A stretch of 64,000 nt of DNA from JACJWR01 sp963842975 (GCA_963842975.1 CAWJIH010000017.1:1-64000); one strand, 5' to 3'. Counted from the first letter of the stretch, positions 20,941-30,707 are shown. The notes: generated by a model from the sequence alone, not told the origin. Translations and numbers: made by a program.

Positions 20941-21000
20941 CCGACTGCGGGCCGTGTTGATCACTCCGAGCCCGACCCTGGGCCGTGTTGATCACGCCGA
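20941..21000. repeat. tandem intergenic repeat with GGGCCGTGTTGATCAC core
   Basis: Two 29-bp copies (20941-20969 and 20972-21000, 25 of 29 bases the same) lie in the 240-nt gap between msrB and the polymerase gene. The core is identical and contains the palindromic TTGATCA(A/C). The rest of the gap (20794-20940) is G-rich with TGGCTGG-type repeats and no gene that I can support. Function unknown; a dispersed repeat or an operator pair. Confidence 0.7.
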
Positions 21001-21033
21001 ACCGGCCCACCCACTCGGCTACGCTGAACGGCC

Positions 21034-22066
21034 ATGGCCACCGCTAGTTCCACGAGCATGATCGACTTGGGGGGCCGCAGCGTGCGGATCTCAAGTACGG
21101 ATCGAGTGATCTTCCCTGAACTAGGTGCCACAAAACTGGAGGTCGCCGAGTACTACGCCGCCGTCAGCGACCGCCTCATCGCTGCGATTGGCGCCAGACC
21201 GACGGCACTGGAGCGATGGCCCAAAGGCGTGCAACCGGACATGACTTTCGGTGACGACGGCTTCTACTCCAAACGGGTGCCCAGGGGCGCTCCCGATTGG
21301 CTTGGCCGTGCCGAAATAACGTTCCCATCCGGGCGCCGGGCCACCATGGTGTGTCCGGATCCGAACGAACCGGCGTCTGTTCTGTGGGCTGCGCAGATGG
21401 GAACCATCACGTTCCATCCCTGGCCGGTGCGAGTACCCGAGGTGGATCATCCCGATCAGTTACGGCTGGACTTCGATCCGGAGCCGAGCCGGGCATTTAG
21501 CGACGTGGTCCAGGTGGCCCTTCAGGCAAAGGAGTTGCTGGCTGAGTTCGGCTGGCAGTGCTACGTGAAAACCTCGGGTGGGCGAGGGCTTCATTTGTTC
21601 GTGCCGATCGCGGCAAAGTGGGACTTCGTCGAGGTGCGCCACGCGGTCATCGGCATTGCCCGAGAACTCGAACGTCGTTCACCGGACGCCGTCACCACGT
21701 CGTGGTGGAAAGAGGAGCGCGGCGACCGGGTATTTGTCGATTTCAACCAGGCCGCCCGAGACCGCACCATGGCCTCGGCGTACTCGCTGCGGGCTCGGCC
21801 GGAGGCCACCGTGTCGATGCCGGTGGCGTGGGAGGACCTGCCGGCCATATCGCCGGAGCAGTTCACGCTGCGTACGGTCCCGAGTCTGATGGACAGCGCA
21901 GATCCGTGGGCGGACATCACCTCCCACGCCTTACGACCTTGGCCCAGCTCTGCAACTGTGGGAAGCGGACCTAGAACGTGGGCTCGGGGACCTGCCGTAT
22001 CCGCCGGATCATCCAAAGATGCCCGGGGAACCGCCCAGAGTGCAGCCAAGTCGGCGCAAGGCCTGA
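21034..22066 (+). CDS. LigD-type polymerase / PrimPol domain protein (frame broken near the end)
   Basis: A stand-alone archaeo-eukaryotic primase-polymerase resembling the polymerase domain of LigD and mycobacterial Prim-PolC. Visible are FYSKRVPRGAPDWL, QLRLDFDPEPSRAF (metal-binding DxD), the active-site-proximal KTSGGRGLHLFVP and ERGDRVFVDFNQAARDRT. The frame from 21034 loses homology at about 21930. One base later, in the next frame, the family C-terminus DLPYPPDHPKMPGEPPRVQP continues to TGA 22064-22066. The corrected protein is 343 residues. It converges on the ligase gene 27 nt away, suggesting gap filling before sealing. Confidence 0.88.
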
Positions 22067-22093
22067 TCCACGCCGCAAGTCCTGATCCGATGC

Positions 22094-23209
22094 CTACCAG
22101 GTCAGGACGTCGGTAACCGACAGCGGCGGGATGTCTGGAAACTGATCGAAACCGCAACTGTGCGGGTTCCGGTCAGGCCGCCAGCGCAGCAGCCTGGCGA
22201 CGTGGCGGAAGCGTCGGTCGATGAGGGAGTCGTACCGGACCTCGGCAACTAGCTCCGGTCGCACATGCATCAACTGCTTGTCCGCAGAGCGCCGCCACCG
22301 GTTGGGGGTGTCAGGAATCCGCACCTCAGCGGCAGCGTCCCGCCACGGGTGATCCGCTGATTCGACGATGGCCAGTGGGGCCAGGAGTTCGGTGAGTTCC
22401 AGCCGTTTGCTGAGGCTGAACGATGATGCAGAGCCGATGTGGTGGAGGCGTTGGTGGTCGTCGTAGACGCCGAGCAGCAGCGAACCCACCAGTGGTCGAC
22501 CTTGATCATCCGCTTGTTTGTGGGGCCGCCAGCCGGCCACGACAACGTCTGCGGTGTGCTCTGGCTTGACCTTGGTCAGGGCGCGCACGCCCGGTTGGTA
22601 GGTGCTCTGCTGCGGCTTGGCAATCACCCCGTCGAGCCCTGCTCCCGCCACCACCGCCAGCCACTCGGCGGCGATTTCGGCATCAACGGTGGCAGGGGTG
22701 CGGAACATTCCGGATGGCAGATCGAGGTCGTTGAGGGCCTGCTGGCGCACTACCGCGGTTTGCCCGCGCAAATCGACCCCAGGGGTGGCCAAGACATCGA
22801 AAGCTATGAACACCGCCGGGTGGCGCTCGGCCAGGGCCGCAATGTTGCCGCCCACCTCGGAGCGGGGTCGCAGCCGCGAGGACAACACGCCGAAGTCGAT
22901 CCGACCCTGGTGGATCACGGCAAGTTCGCCGTCAAGAACGGTTCCACGAGGAAGGGTGGAGGCAACCTCGACTACCTCCGGAAATGCGTAGGAAATGTCC
23001 TCTTCGGAACGGGATTGCAGCACGACACCTTCGTCGAGCACGAAGATCAGGCACCGGAACCCGTCCCATTTGGGCTCGTAGAGATAGTCGCCCGCTGGGA
23101 TCAGCGGGCCAGTTGCTCGAGCGAGCATCACCGGGACCGGTGGGCGCAGCGCCACCATCGACCTCTGCTGAGGCGATTTTTCGGCGTTGCGCACCACCGG
23201 GTCCGGCAT
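22094..23209 (-). CDS. ATP-dependent DNA ligase (LigC type)
   Basis: The 371-residue ligase has the adenylated Lys in YEPKWDGFR, then LDGELAV, FIAFDVLA, GLDGVIAKP and KVKP, which are the nucleotidyltransferase motifs, and an OB-fold C-terminus. There is no polymerase or nuclease domain, as in mycobacterial LigC. The longest frame starts at ATG 23209. Met18 (ATG 23158), preceded by AGAGG, is an equally good start. Pairs with the convergent polymerase gene for break or excision repair; no Ku gene is in the window. Confidence 0.92.
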   Translation of the reverse strand: MPDPVVRNAEKSPQQRSMVALRPPVPVMLARATGPLIPAGDYLYEPKWDGFRCLIFVLDEGVVLQSRSEEDISYAFPEVVEVASTLPRGTVLDGELAVIHQGRIDFGVLSSRLRPRSEVGGNIAALAERHPAVFIAFDVLATPGVDLRGQTAVVRQQALNDLDLPSGMFRTPATVDAEIAAEWLAVVAGAGLDGVIAKPQQSTYQPGVRALTKVKPEHTADVVVAGWRPHKQADDQGRPLVGSLLLGVYDDHQRLHHIGSASSFSLSKRLELTELLAPLAIVESADHPWRDAAAEVRIPDTPNRWRRSADKQLMHVRPELVAEVRYDSLIDRRFRHVARLLRWRPDRNPHSCGFDQFPDIPPLSVTDVLTW

Positions 23210-23212
23210 CTA

Positions 23213-23515
23213 TCAGGCTTCGCTGTCGGTGGCGTCCGCAGCGGCGTCGCCCGCTGCACCGGCGGCGCCCTTGACTGCGCCGGTTGCTGCCTGTGCGGCC
23301 TGGTTCACTTTCTCCGAAACCGGAGCGGTCTTGCCACCGGTCTTGTCGTCGATGAGGTCCGTGGTCGCCTTCAGCGCGTCAGCGGCTTTGTCGCCGTGCT
23401 TGTCGGCGAGGTCCGAGACTACTTCCTTGGCCTTTTCGCCAAGTTCGGTGGCCTTGGACACAACCTCTTCGACGGTTTCGGTGGCTTTGGCCTTAATGTC
23501 TCCGGTGTCTGCCAT
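23213..23515 (-). CDS. MT0933-like antitoxin family protein
   Basis: A 100-residue, strongly helical Ala/Lys/Glu/Asp-rich protein with no Cys. The EVVSDLADKHGDKAADALK and LIDDKTGGKTAPVSEKV stretches resemble the MT0933-type antitoxin family (M. tuberculosis Rv0909). GGAGGAAGC just before ATG 23515 fixes the start. No adjacent SRPBCC-type toxin gene is visible, so a toxin-antitoxin role is uncertain; such proteins may also act as general stress or LEA-like proteins. It precedes the ligase gene in the same direction by 4 nt. Confidence 0.8.
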   Translation of the reverse strand: MADTGDIKAKATETVEEVVSKATELGEKAKEVVSDLADKHGDKAADALKATTDLIDDKTGGKTAPVSEKVNQAAQAATGAVKGAAGAAGDAAADATDSEA

Positions 23516-23606
23516 TGCTTCCTCCAGTAGTGCCAGCGAGCGGAATGTATCCCTCGCGGTGGATGCGCGCAGCGGATGCCTCGCACAAGCGCCTATTGTG
23601 TCACTG

Positions 23607-24353
23607 TTACCCGAACCGCCACGAGACGAGCAAGGCATCGCCTGCGGCGATCACGGAGCCTAGGGTCGCAGGTCGGGCAGTGACCTGGTTGCCACCGAGC
23701 AGGTCGGGAGCGGGACGCGCCGATTCATCGGTCGCGCCAAGGACGACTGGTGTGGTGGTCAGACAGAGGTCATCGAGGTAGGGCATCAGATCGGCGAGCA
23801 GTGTGGGCCCGCCTTCGGTGAGTAGACGAGTTCGGCCGCGGTCGGCCAGCGTGTCGAGCAATTCCTTGAGGTCGACCTGCTCGTCACCGGCGACCATGAC
23901 CTCGGCAACGTCGCGTAGTGCGGCGACGCGATCGGCTGGGGCGGCTGCTGGCACCGCTACGACGGCACTGCCGGGGGGCCCGCTGAACACTCGGGCATCA
24001 GGCGAGATCCGTGCGCTGTTGGTGACCACCACGATCGGCACCTGGGGATCCCGGTCGTGGGCTCGGCGCCAGGCCTGCCAGGAGTCGCGCTCCGGCATCG
24101 GCCCATAGTTCTCCGCGATGATCGTGCCGGAGCCGACAATCACTGCATCAGCGGTGTGGCGCAGCAGGCGGAAGACCTCCTTGTCGTCCTCCCCAGAGAT
24201 GCCTTCGGACTTTCCCTCGGCATCCCTCGCGGCCCCGTCGATGCTGGCCGCCATGTTGGCCCGCAGGTAGCGTCGGTCATCCGGCCAGGCGTAGACCCGC
24301 AATAGGTCGTCGAGGTCAAGGTCACTTCGGGTATCAGGGTGCAACAGATGCAT
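23607..24353 (-). CDS. RibD C-terminal-type pyrimidine reductase family protein
   Basis: A 248-residue dihydrofolate-reductase-like fold protein. It has RANMAASIDGAARD at the N-terminus, VIVGSGTIIAENYGPM, and the C-terminal RLLTEGGPTLLADLM that binds NADPH in this family. The family reduces riboflavin precursors or related substrates. No riboflavin genes are near, so the substrate is open. Divergent from the ZapE gene. Confidence 0.86.
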   Translation of the reverse strand: MHLLHPDTRSDLDLDDLLRVYAWPDDRRYLRANMAASIDGAARDAEGKSEGISGEDDKEVFRLLRHTADAVIVGSGTIIAENYGPMPERDSWQAWRRAHDRDPQVPIVVVTNSARISPDARVFSGPPGSAVVAVPAAAPADRVAALRDVAEVMVAGDEQVDLKELLDTLADRGRTRLLTEGGPTLLADLMPYLDDLCLTTTPVVLGATDESARPAPDLLGGNQVTARPATLGSVIAAGDALLVSWRFG

Positions 24354-24421
24354 CTACCCATTCTGGCCGCCGAGGACCGGCCTTGCCGAATGTGTCGCCC
24401 CCGTGGCCTAGGGTGAGCGCC

Positions 24422-25433
24422 GTGGTCGTGAAGAGTCTCACCGACAGGCAGCCGGCGCCTTCGCACGAGGAATTGCTCGCCTCGTTGGTGCCGCCGCCGC
24501 AGTTTGCGAACGTGAGTTTTGATTCGTACCTGGCCGATCCGGCGCAGCCAAGTCAGTCCGCGGCGGTCAGCGCACTGGAAGCGTTCGCTGCCGAGCGGGG
24601 GGCAGAAACTGGCGGTGGGCGCCGATGGTTGCGGCGCCGATCGGCGCCGCCGGAGGCGAGGCCCGGGGTCTACCTGGATGGCGGTTTCGGTGTCGGCAAG
24701 ACGCACCTGTTGGCCTCGCTGTGGCACGCACACCGGGGACCCAAATCGTTCGGAACCTTCGTGGAGTACACGAACCTGATTGGTGCCTTGGGATTCTCCG
24801 CGGCCGTGGCGGCCTTCGCAGACCGGGCGTTGGTGTGTATCGACGAGTTCGAACTCGATGATCCTGGCGACACGGTCCTGATGTCCACCTTCCTCGGCCG
24901 GTTGGTCGACCAGGGCGTGCGCCTGGCTGCCACCAGCAACACGCTGCCTGACCGGTTGGGCGAGGGAAGATTCGCCGCCGATGATTTTCTGCGTGAGATC
25001 CAGGCGCTGTCAGCCCACTTTGAGGTGCTGCGCATCGACGGCGACGACTACCGTCACCGAGGCGAAGTGCGCCCGGCCGAAGTATTCGACACAAGCGGAT
25101 CTGCAGGACCTGGCCAGCACCACCCCGGATGCCGCCGTCGACGATTTCGCCGACTTGCTCGGGCACCTGCGCCGCGTCCACCCGTCGAAATACGGCGCCA
25201 TGGTCGCGGACCTTTCACTGCTGTGCCTTCGGGACGTCAAGCCGTTGCGGGATCAGGCCGACGCGTTGCGCTTCGTGGTGCTCGTTGACCGCCTGTACGA
25301 CCGGCAGGTGGGCGTTGCCGGATCTGGCCATTCACTCACGGATGTGTTCCCCGCCGACATGCTCGCCGGGGGATACCGGAAGAAGTACTACCGGTGCCTG
25401 TCGCGGCTGGGCGCGCTGTCCGTGCGGCCCTGA
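24422..25433 (+). CDS. zapE: cell division protein ZapE / AFG1-like ATPase (frame broken once)
   Basis: AAA-type ATPase with Walker A GGFGVGKTH, Walker B ALVCIDEFELDD and ATSNTLPD (sensor I) in the first frame up to about 25090. The C-terminal ADLLGHLRRVHPSKYGAMV to GYRKKYYRCLSRL continues in the next frame to TGA 25431. Removing one base in TTCGACACAAGC (25085-25096) restores a 336-residue protein, the normal length. I chose GTG 24422, behind GGGTGAG; GTG 24428 is possible. ZapE is an FtsZ-ring ATPase in proteobacteria; its actinobacterial role is not settled. Confidence 0.87.
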
Positions 25434-25438
25434 GCGGT

Positions 25439-27082
25439 TCAGCGCACAGCCAGCGCCCGATCCAAGATGTCGGCATCCGCACCCGCTTGGGTTGCCCCGA
25501 CGGTGCCAGCCGTGGCTGCGAATCGACGCGAAATGAACGCTTCCGCCACACCAGCCGGGGCGTGCTGCACCAGCTGGGAGGCGCTGAGCAGCAGGGCCAT
25601 CTGTTCGGCGAGCCAGCGGGCCGCTGCCGGCAATTGATCAGGTGGCCAGGTAAGCGCATCGAGCACTGCGACGATGGCCGCATCGACGCCGCTATCGATT
25701 CCACGCAGCGGGGCGATCTCCGCCAACCAGGCGTCAACTGAGGCCGGTGAGGTGGCGAGTGCGCGGAGCAGGTCCAGTGCGTTGATGCTTCCCGAACCCT
25801 CCCAGATCGAATTGACCGGGGCCTCTCGATACAGCCGGGGAAGGCCGGAATCCTCAACGTAGCCGGATCCACCGAGAGCCTCCATCGACTCGAAGATCTG
25901 ACCAGGTGCCCGCTTGCACACGTAGTACTTGCTCATCGGCAGACTGATGCGGCGCAAGGCATCCTCGCCGGAGTCGACGGCCGCGGCCAGGCGCAGACCG
26001 AGCCACTGCGCTGCTTCGACTTCCAACGCCAGGTCGGTCAGCACCGTGCGCATCAGGGGTTGGTCGATCAGCGGCTTTCCGAACGCCGATCGTTGTGTCG
26101 CATGCCAGCCCGCCTCAGTCAACGCCCGACGCATCAAGGCGGCCGATCCCAGCACGCAGTCCAATCGCGTCGCCGAGACCATCTCCACGATCGTGCGCAC
26201 GCCACGCCCGGGTTCGCCCAGGCGTTCGGCCCAGGTGCCGGCGAATTCGATCTCGCTGGAGGCGTTGGAGCGGTTGCCGAGCTTGTTCTTGAGTCGTTGG
26301 ATGGCAAAGGGGTTTCGGCTCCCGTCAGGCAGGACCCTGGGCACGACGAAGCAACTTAGCCCCGTATCGCCGTCTTGAGCGAGCACGAGGAACACATCCG
26401 ACATCGGTGCTGAACAGAAGAACTTGTGGCCCACCAGCCGGAACCCGTCACCATCCGGATACGCCCGGGTGGTGTTGGCACGGACGTCGGATCCGCCCTG
26501 CTTCTCCGTCATGGCCATGCCCGCGATGAGCCCGCTCTTGGCTGCCGGTGGTCGTAGGCCGAATTCGTAGTCCGGGCTGGCAAGGCCGGGCACGTACTTC
26601 GCGGCCAATTCCGGTGTGGCTCGCAGCGCAGGCACTGCGGCGTAGGTCATCGAGATGGGACAGCCGTGGCCTGCTTCCACCTGGTACCACGCCATGAAGC
26701 CAACTGCCCTCGTGACGTGCGGTGCCGGATGGTCAGCGATCCACGGCGAGGCATGCAGCCCGTGAGTGACGGCGGTGGACATCAACTCATGCCATGCGGG
26801 GTGAAACTCGACCTCGTCGATGCGATTCCCGTAGCGATCATGGGTCTGCAGCACCGGAGGGTAGGTGTCGGCCAACCGGCCGGTCTCCCAAGAAGCGGCC
26901 GCTCCGGCCAGTTCGCCCAGACTCCCCAAAACTTCCGGGTCCGCGCCGAACACCGTCAGACCTTCGCGCAGGACGGCGTCGTCGGAAATCGCATCGAAGT
27001 CCGGCAGCGGCGATGGTTGGTTCTCGACGGTGTGGGTCTGGCGGACGGCCAGGGGTTCGTCAGGCGTGGGGAAAGGAGCCAT
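25439..27082 (-). CDS. AidB-type acyl-CoA dehydrogenase family protein
   Basis: The 547-residue FAD enzyme carries AMTEKQGGSDVRANTT, typical of the AidB group, plus KLGNRSNASSEIEF and the C-terminal GGSGYVEDSGLPRLYREAPV and WEGSGSINALD. AidB is a DNA-binding flavoprotein of the alkylation response in E. coli; actinobacterial relatives are usually annotated as acyl-CoA dehydrogenases. It converges on zapE with 5 nt between stops and is divergent from the YihY gene. Confidence 0.92.
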   Translation of the reverse strand: MAPFPTPDEPLAVRQTHTVENQPSPLPDFDAISDDAVLREGLTVFGADPEVLGSLGELAGAAASWETGRLADTYPPVLQTHDRYGNRIDEVEFHPAWHELMSTAVTHGLHASPWIADHPAPHVTRAVGFMAWYQVEAGHGCPISMTYAAVPALRATPELAAKYVPGLASPDYEFGLRPPAAKSGLIAGMAMTEKQGGSDVRANTTRAYPDGDGFRLVGHKFFCSAPMSDVFLVLAQDGDTGLSCFVVPRVLPDGSRNPFAIQRLKNKLGNRSNASSEIEFAGTWAERLGEPGRGVRTIVEMVSATRLDCVLGSAALMRRALTEAGWHATQRSAFGKPLIDQPLMRTVLTDLALEVEAAQWLGLRLAAAVDSGEDALRRISLPMSKYYVCKRAPGQIFESMEALGGSGYVEDSGLPRLYREAPVNSIWEGSGSINALDLLRALATSPASVDAWLAEIAPLRGIDSGVDAAIVAVLDALTWPPDQLPAAARWLAEQMALLLSASQLVQHAPAGVAEAFISRRFAATAGTVGATQAGADADILDRALAVR

Positions 27083-27099
27083 GGCGTTACCGTAGGCAG

Positions 27100-28032
27100 G
27101 TGCTCAAGCGTCTGACCAGCCACCCGACAGTTCAGGTGGTGGTACTTCACCCTGTGGCGCAGTTCTTCGCCAGGTTGGTGCGGATCTTCATCTACCGCCG
27201 AGTTCTTGGATTGAGCGCGGAGGCGGCGTTCTGGCTGGTGTTTTCCTTGCCCTGGCTGCTCCTGGGCGGTGTCAGTGTGATCGGGTACGTCGCCCCGTTT
27301 CTTCCGAATGCCAACTCCGCCGAAGTACAGACCCAGGCCCTTGATTTGGCCGGTGAATTTGTCAACGCCGAGGTGATGACCACCTATGTGGAGCCGCTGG
27401 TGAATCAGGTGTTTGCCCAGAGTGGTGCCGGGCTTCCGATCGCGAGTTTCCTCGTGGCGCTGTGGTCGGGTTCTCGCAGCATCCAGACGTTCATCGAGGC
27501 AAACATGATCATCAACGGTCAGTTTCGGGAGCGTGGCTTCTTCCGGATCCGCCTGCAATCGGTGCTGCTTCTGATCGGGTCCGCGGTGCTGTTGGCGGTC
27601 ACGGTCACGTTGTTCACCACTGTGCCCGGCCGGATCGGTCGGGGACTGGATGTGCCGGTCTGGCTGGTGACCTTCACGTGGCTGCTGTTGTTTGTGGGGC
27701 TGTTGATCGGAGTGCTGACCGCGCTGATGCACATCACCATGCATCAGCGCCCATCGCTGGCCAGCTCGATGCCCGGCGCTGCCCTCACCCTCATCGGTTG
27801 GTGGGCAGGTTCGTGGTTCCTATCCATCTATCTGGAGCGGGTGTTCGCGGACGCCTCGGTGTACGGCGTGCTGGCGGCACCCATCGCGATCATGCTGTAC
27901 GCCTTGGTGCTGGCGTTGGTGGCCTTTGTCGGCACCGCCTTCAACGCGGCCTTGCGCGGGGTCGACGTTGGCCCACACCTCGATGGCACGCCTGCAAGCA
28001 CGGTGGGTCCGGTGGCAGTCAGTTCTCCTTGA
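27100..28032 (+). CDS. YihY/BrkB family inner membrane protein
   Basis: A 310-residue protein with six predicted membrane spans, for example ALTLIGWWAGSWFLSIYL and IAIMLYALVLALVAFVGTA. It also has the family's WSGSRSIQTFIEANMIING segment, with the conserved WSxS and the loop that follows. I chose GTG 27100, 18 nt from the divergent dehydrogenase start. Function of the family is not known; older transport or RNase claims are unproven. Its last 14 nt overlap the convergent symporter gene. Confidence 0.88.
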   Translation: MLKRLTSHPTVQVVVLHPVAQFFARLVRIFIYRRVLGLSAEAAFWLVFSLPWLLLGGVSVIGYVAPFLPNANSAEVQTQALDLAGEFVNAEVMTTYVEPLVNQVFAQSGAGLPIASFLVALWSGSRSIQTFIEANMIINGQFRERGFFRIRLQSVLLLIGSAVLLAVTVTLFTTVPGRIGRGLDVPVWLVTFTWLLLFVGLLIGVLTALMHITMHQRPSLASSMPGAALTLIGWWAGSWFLSIYLERVFADASVYGVLAAPIAIMLYALVLALVAFVGTAFNAALRGVDVGPHLDGTPASTVGPVAVSSP

Positions 28033-29506
28033 CCGGCAGCGGCGCAGCGCCCCACACGTCCGGCTGCAATTCTCCTGGCAGGCCAGACACGCTGGTGTGG
28101 GTGAAAGTTGGCTGCACCCCGAGCTTCTTCTGTTCTTCGTAGTTGCGAATCACCTTGAGGGCCGCGTTGCTCAACAGCAGCAACGCCACCAGGTTCACCA
28201 GTGCCATCAGGCCAAGTGCGGTGTCGGCCAGGTTCCAGACCGTGTCAATCGACTGGAACGCGCCCCACAACACGAAGCCGATCACCAGGATTCGCACCGG
28301 GATCAAGATGCGGTGGTTGCCGCCGTCGATGAAGAGGATCGAGGTTTCGCCGTAGTAGTAGTTCGCCACGATGGACGTGAAGGCGAAGAACACCAACGCA
28401 ATGGCCACGAACTCCGCGCCGAACTCCCCAACGGAGGAAGCCAACGAATCTTGGGTGAGCACCACTCCAGCGCCGGTGTACTTGTCGTCCCCTGGGATCC
28501 ACACGCCGGACAGCAGGATGATCAGGGCGGTGACCGTGCAGATGACGATCGTGTCGACGAACACGCCGAGCGATTGCACATATCCCTGGCTGGTGGGGTG
28601 GGGCACGTCGGCGGTGGCTGCGGCGTTCGGGGCGGAGCCGAGGCCTGCCTCGTTAGAGAACAACCCTCGCTTGAGTCCCTGGGCGATCGCCTGAGCCACT
28701 GCGTAGCCGGCGAAGCCGGCCACCGCCTCACCGGCACCGAACGCGCTCGCCACGATGTTCCACAACACCGCCGGTACGTCGGCGATGTTGATCGCCACCA
28801 CCACGAGTCCGATCAGCAGGTAGGCAACCGCCATGAACGGCACGACGAGTTCGGCAAACCTGGCGATTCGTTTGATGCCACCGAAGATGATGACTCCGGT
28901 GAAGAGGGCCACGATCACACCGGTGACCGCCGGGTCTAGCCCGAAGCCGTTGTCCATAGCGGCGGCCACGGTGTTGGACTGCAGGGCGTTGAAAACGAAT
29001 GGGAACGCCACGATTAGGAAGATCGAAAACATCACCCCCATCCATCGTTTGCCCAGTCCGTGCTGCATGTAGTAGGCCGGGCCGCCTCGAAAGACGTTGG
29101 CGCCGTCGGCGGTATCGCGCTGCTTGTAGACCTGGGCGAGCGTGGCTTCCACCATGGCGGTGGCCATACCGATCAGGGCAACCACCCACATCCAGAAGAT
29201 CGCACCCGGACCACCGAGCGTGATTGCGATCGCGACGCCGCTGATATTGCCCGCCCCGACTCGCGCGGCCAGACTCGTGGAGAACGCCTGGAACCCCGAG
29301 ATTGCGTCGGAATGTTCCGGTTTGATGCTGCGACCGAAGGCAGAGATCATGTGGCCGAAGTGGCGGAACTGGATGCCGCGTAGGCGGATCGTGAAGTAGA
29401 CACCCACCACAACCAGCAGCACGCCGAGGATCCCGGCTTGGAATACCAGCGGGTAGTCGGAACTGCCCCAGAGGATCCGATTCAAGAAGTTGATGATGGA
29501 ATCCAT
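28019..29506 (-). CDS. alanine/glycine:cation symporter (AGCS family)
   Basis: The 495-residue transporter has about 10-11 membrane spans and the family signatures ARVGAGNISGVAIAITLGGP and MEATLAQVYKQRD, then NEAGLGSAPNAAA. It imports D/L-alanine or glycine with Na+ or H+. The 174 nt upstream (29507-29680) contains no gene, and I find no glycine riboswitch in it. Confidence 0.95.
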   Translation of the reverse strand: MDSIINFLNRILWGSSDYPLVFQAGILGVLLVVVGVYFTIRLRGIQFRHFGHMISAFGRSIKPEHSDAISGFQAFSTSLAARVGAGNISGVAIAITLGGPGAIFWMWVVALIGMATAMVEATLAQVYKQRDTADGANVFRGGPAYYMQHGLGKRWMGVMFSIFLIVAFPFVFNALQSNTVAAAMDNGFGLDPAVTGVIVALFTGVIIFGGIKRIARFAELVVPFMAVAYLLIGLVVVAINIADVPAVLWNIVASAFGAGEAVAGFAGYAVAQAIAQGLKRGLFSNEAGLGSAPNAAATADVPHPTSQGYVQSLGVFVDTIVICTVTALIILLSGVWIPGDDKYTGAGVVLTQDSLASSVGEFGAEFVAIALVFFAFTSIVANYYYGETSILFIDGGNHRILIPVRILVIGFVLWGAFQSIDTVWNLADTALGLMALVNLVALLLLSNAALKVIRNYEEQKKLGVQPTFTHTSVSGLPGELQPDVWGAAPLPVKEN

Positions 29507-29680
29507 TTCAGCTCCCGGCTATGTCGCGGCCATGTCTTTCTCACCTGGTGGCGTGAGGATAGGGGAGCGTTGCCCATGATCGGTACGCAAAAGCGGAGCC
29601 TCGAAGGTAACGATGTGGTGACGTGAACCGAAGCCCACCTCAACGTGGCGTTCAGATCCTCATGCGTCCACACTGGGGGT

Positions 29681-30538
29681 GTGCACGAATGGTTCCAACG
29701 GGAGATCATCACGCCCGGCCGACTGCCGCTGGCGCTTGCGCTGGTGGCCTTCGTCGCCACGTTCATCGTGACCCGCGCCATCACTCGGATGATTCGATCC
29801 GGCCGCGGACCGGTGAAGAACGTCACGGCCGGCGACCTGCACATTCACCACGTGGTGCCGGGCGTGGTCAGTCTGCTGATCGGCGGAGTGTTGTTGCTTG
29901 CGGCCTCCAGATACGGCCCCTGGCGTGAGTTGGGTGCGATCCTCTTCGGTGTCGGCGCCGCCCTGGTGCTTGACGAGTTTGCGCTGATCCTCCACCTCGA
30001 CGATGTCTATTGGAAGCGCGAAGGGTCACTGTCGGTCGATGCCATCACGGTTGGCCTGGCCGTCATGGCCGCCGCCCTCCTCGTGGCCGCACCGGATAAT
30101 CCGCCAGTCGACAACCCCACGGACCACTTGTCACGAGTCTTGGCCCCAGTGACCTATGTGCTCTTCTGGTTGATCCCCACTGCCACCACGGTCTTGAAGG
30201 GGAGGTTGTTGCTTGCGGCGTTGAGTGTGGTCACCCCGATCTTTGGCTGGTGGGGCGCGGTGCGCCTCGCCCGACCCGGATCGCCGTGGGCGAAAATGGC
30301 CTACACCGCCAAACCGCAGAAGCTCGAACGCGCCCGCCTCCGTGCCGCGCGGGCGGACAAACGGGTGGCGCCGGTGAAGCAATGGTGGTCGACGCACGTG
30401 TTTGGTATGTCGCCGGATCACGATGGGAAGGCCGAGAAACTGCCGCTTGAACACGCCCTGGCGCAAGCACCACCGGAGGGCGAAGCCGCTATCGCTTCAC
30501 CTTCCGAGCCACGAAAGCCGCGCGATCCGTCCAACTGA
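29681..30538 (+). CDS. conserved actinobacterial membrane protein
   Basis: A 285-residue protein with about six hydrophobic spans (LALALVAFVATFIVTRAI, VSLLIGGVLLLAAS, AITVGLAVMAAALLVAA and others). A conserved-looking GDLHIHHVVPGVV loop rich in His follows the first span, and DEFALILHLDDVYW follows the third. The charged cytoplasmic tail has about 80 residues. I recognise it only as a conserved integral membrane protein of actinobacteria. GTG 29681 is chosen because upstream residues are not membrane-protein-like. His/Asp loops could bind metal; that is inference. Confidence 0.75.
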   Translation: MHEWFQREIITPGRLPLALALVAFVATFIVTRAITRMIRSGRGPVKNVTAGDLHIHHVVPGVVSLLIGGVLLLAASRYGPWRELGAILFGVGAALVLDEFALILHLDDVYWKREGSLSVDAITVGLAVMAAALLVAAPDNPPVDNPTDHLSRVLAPVTYVLFWLIPTATTVLKGRLLLAALSVVTPIFGWWGAVRLARPGSPWAKMAYTAKPQKLERARLRAARADKRVAPVKQWWSTHVFGMSPDHDGKAEKLPLEHALAQAPPEGEAAIASPSEPRKPRDPSN

Positions 30539-30707
30539 GTTCGGACCAGTTCTGCTTGGCGATCCGCACCTGGCGCCGGCGCAGCGATTCGTACTGTTCC
30601 AGCCTGCCTCGGTCCACCAAGTGGTCATTTCCGATCACCGTGCCCAAGGTCTCCATCGCGACCCCCCGGGCCGCCCTCACCACGTCCGCGTCGATCATGG
30701 CTCCCAC
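30489..30707 (-). CDS. small CsbD-like hypothetical protein
   Basis: A 72-residue charged helical protein, MIDADVVRAARGVAMETLG followed by TVIGNDHLVDRGRLEQ, weakly resembling the CsbD stress-protein pattern. Its 3' end overlaps the convergent membrane gene by 50 nt. ATG 30698 is an alternative start 3 codons in. The 85 nt between it and the kinase gene holds nothing I can name. Confidence 0.5.
   Translation of the reverse strand: MGAMIDADVVRAARGVAMETLGTVIGNDHLVDRGRLEQYESLRRRQVRIAKQNWSELSWTDRAAFVARKVKR

Noticed and set aside
23213..23515. Complete toxin-antitoxin locus
   Set aside because: Only the antitoxin-like protein is present; neighbours are ligase and reductase genes.
29507..29680. 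Glycine riboswitch before the alanine/glycine symporter
   Set aside because: I looked for the conserved aptamer segments on the minus strand and did not find them.
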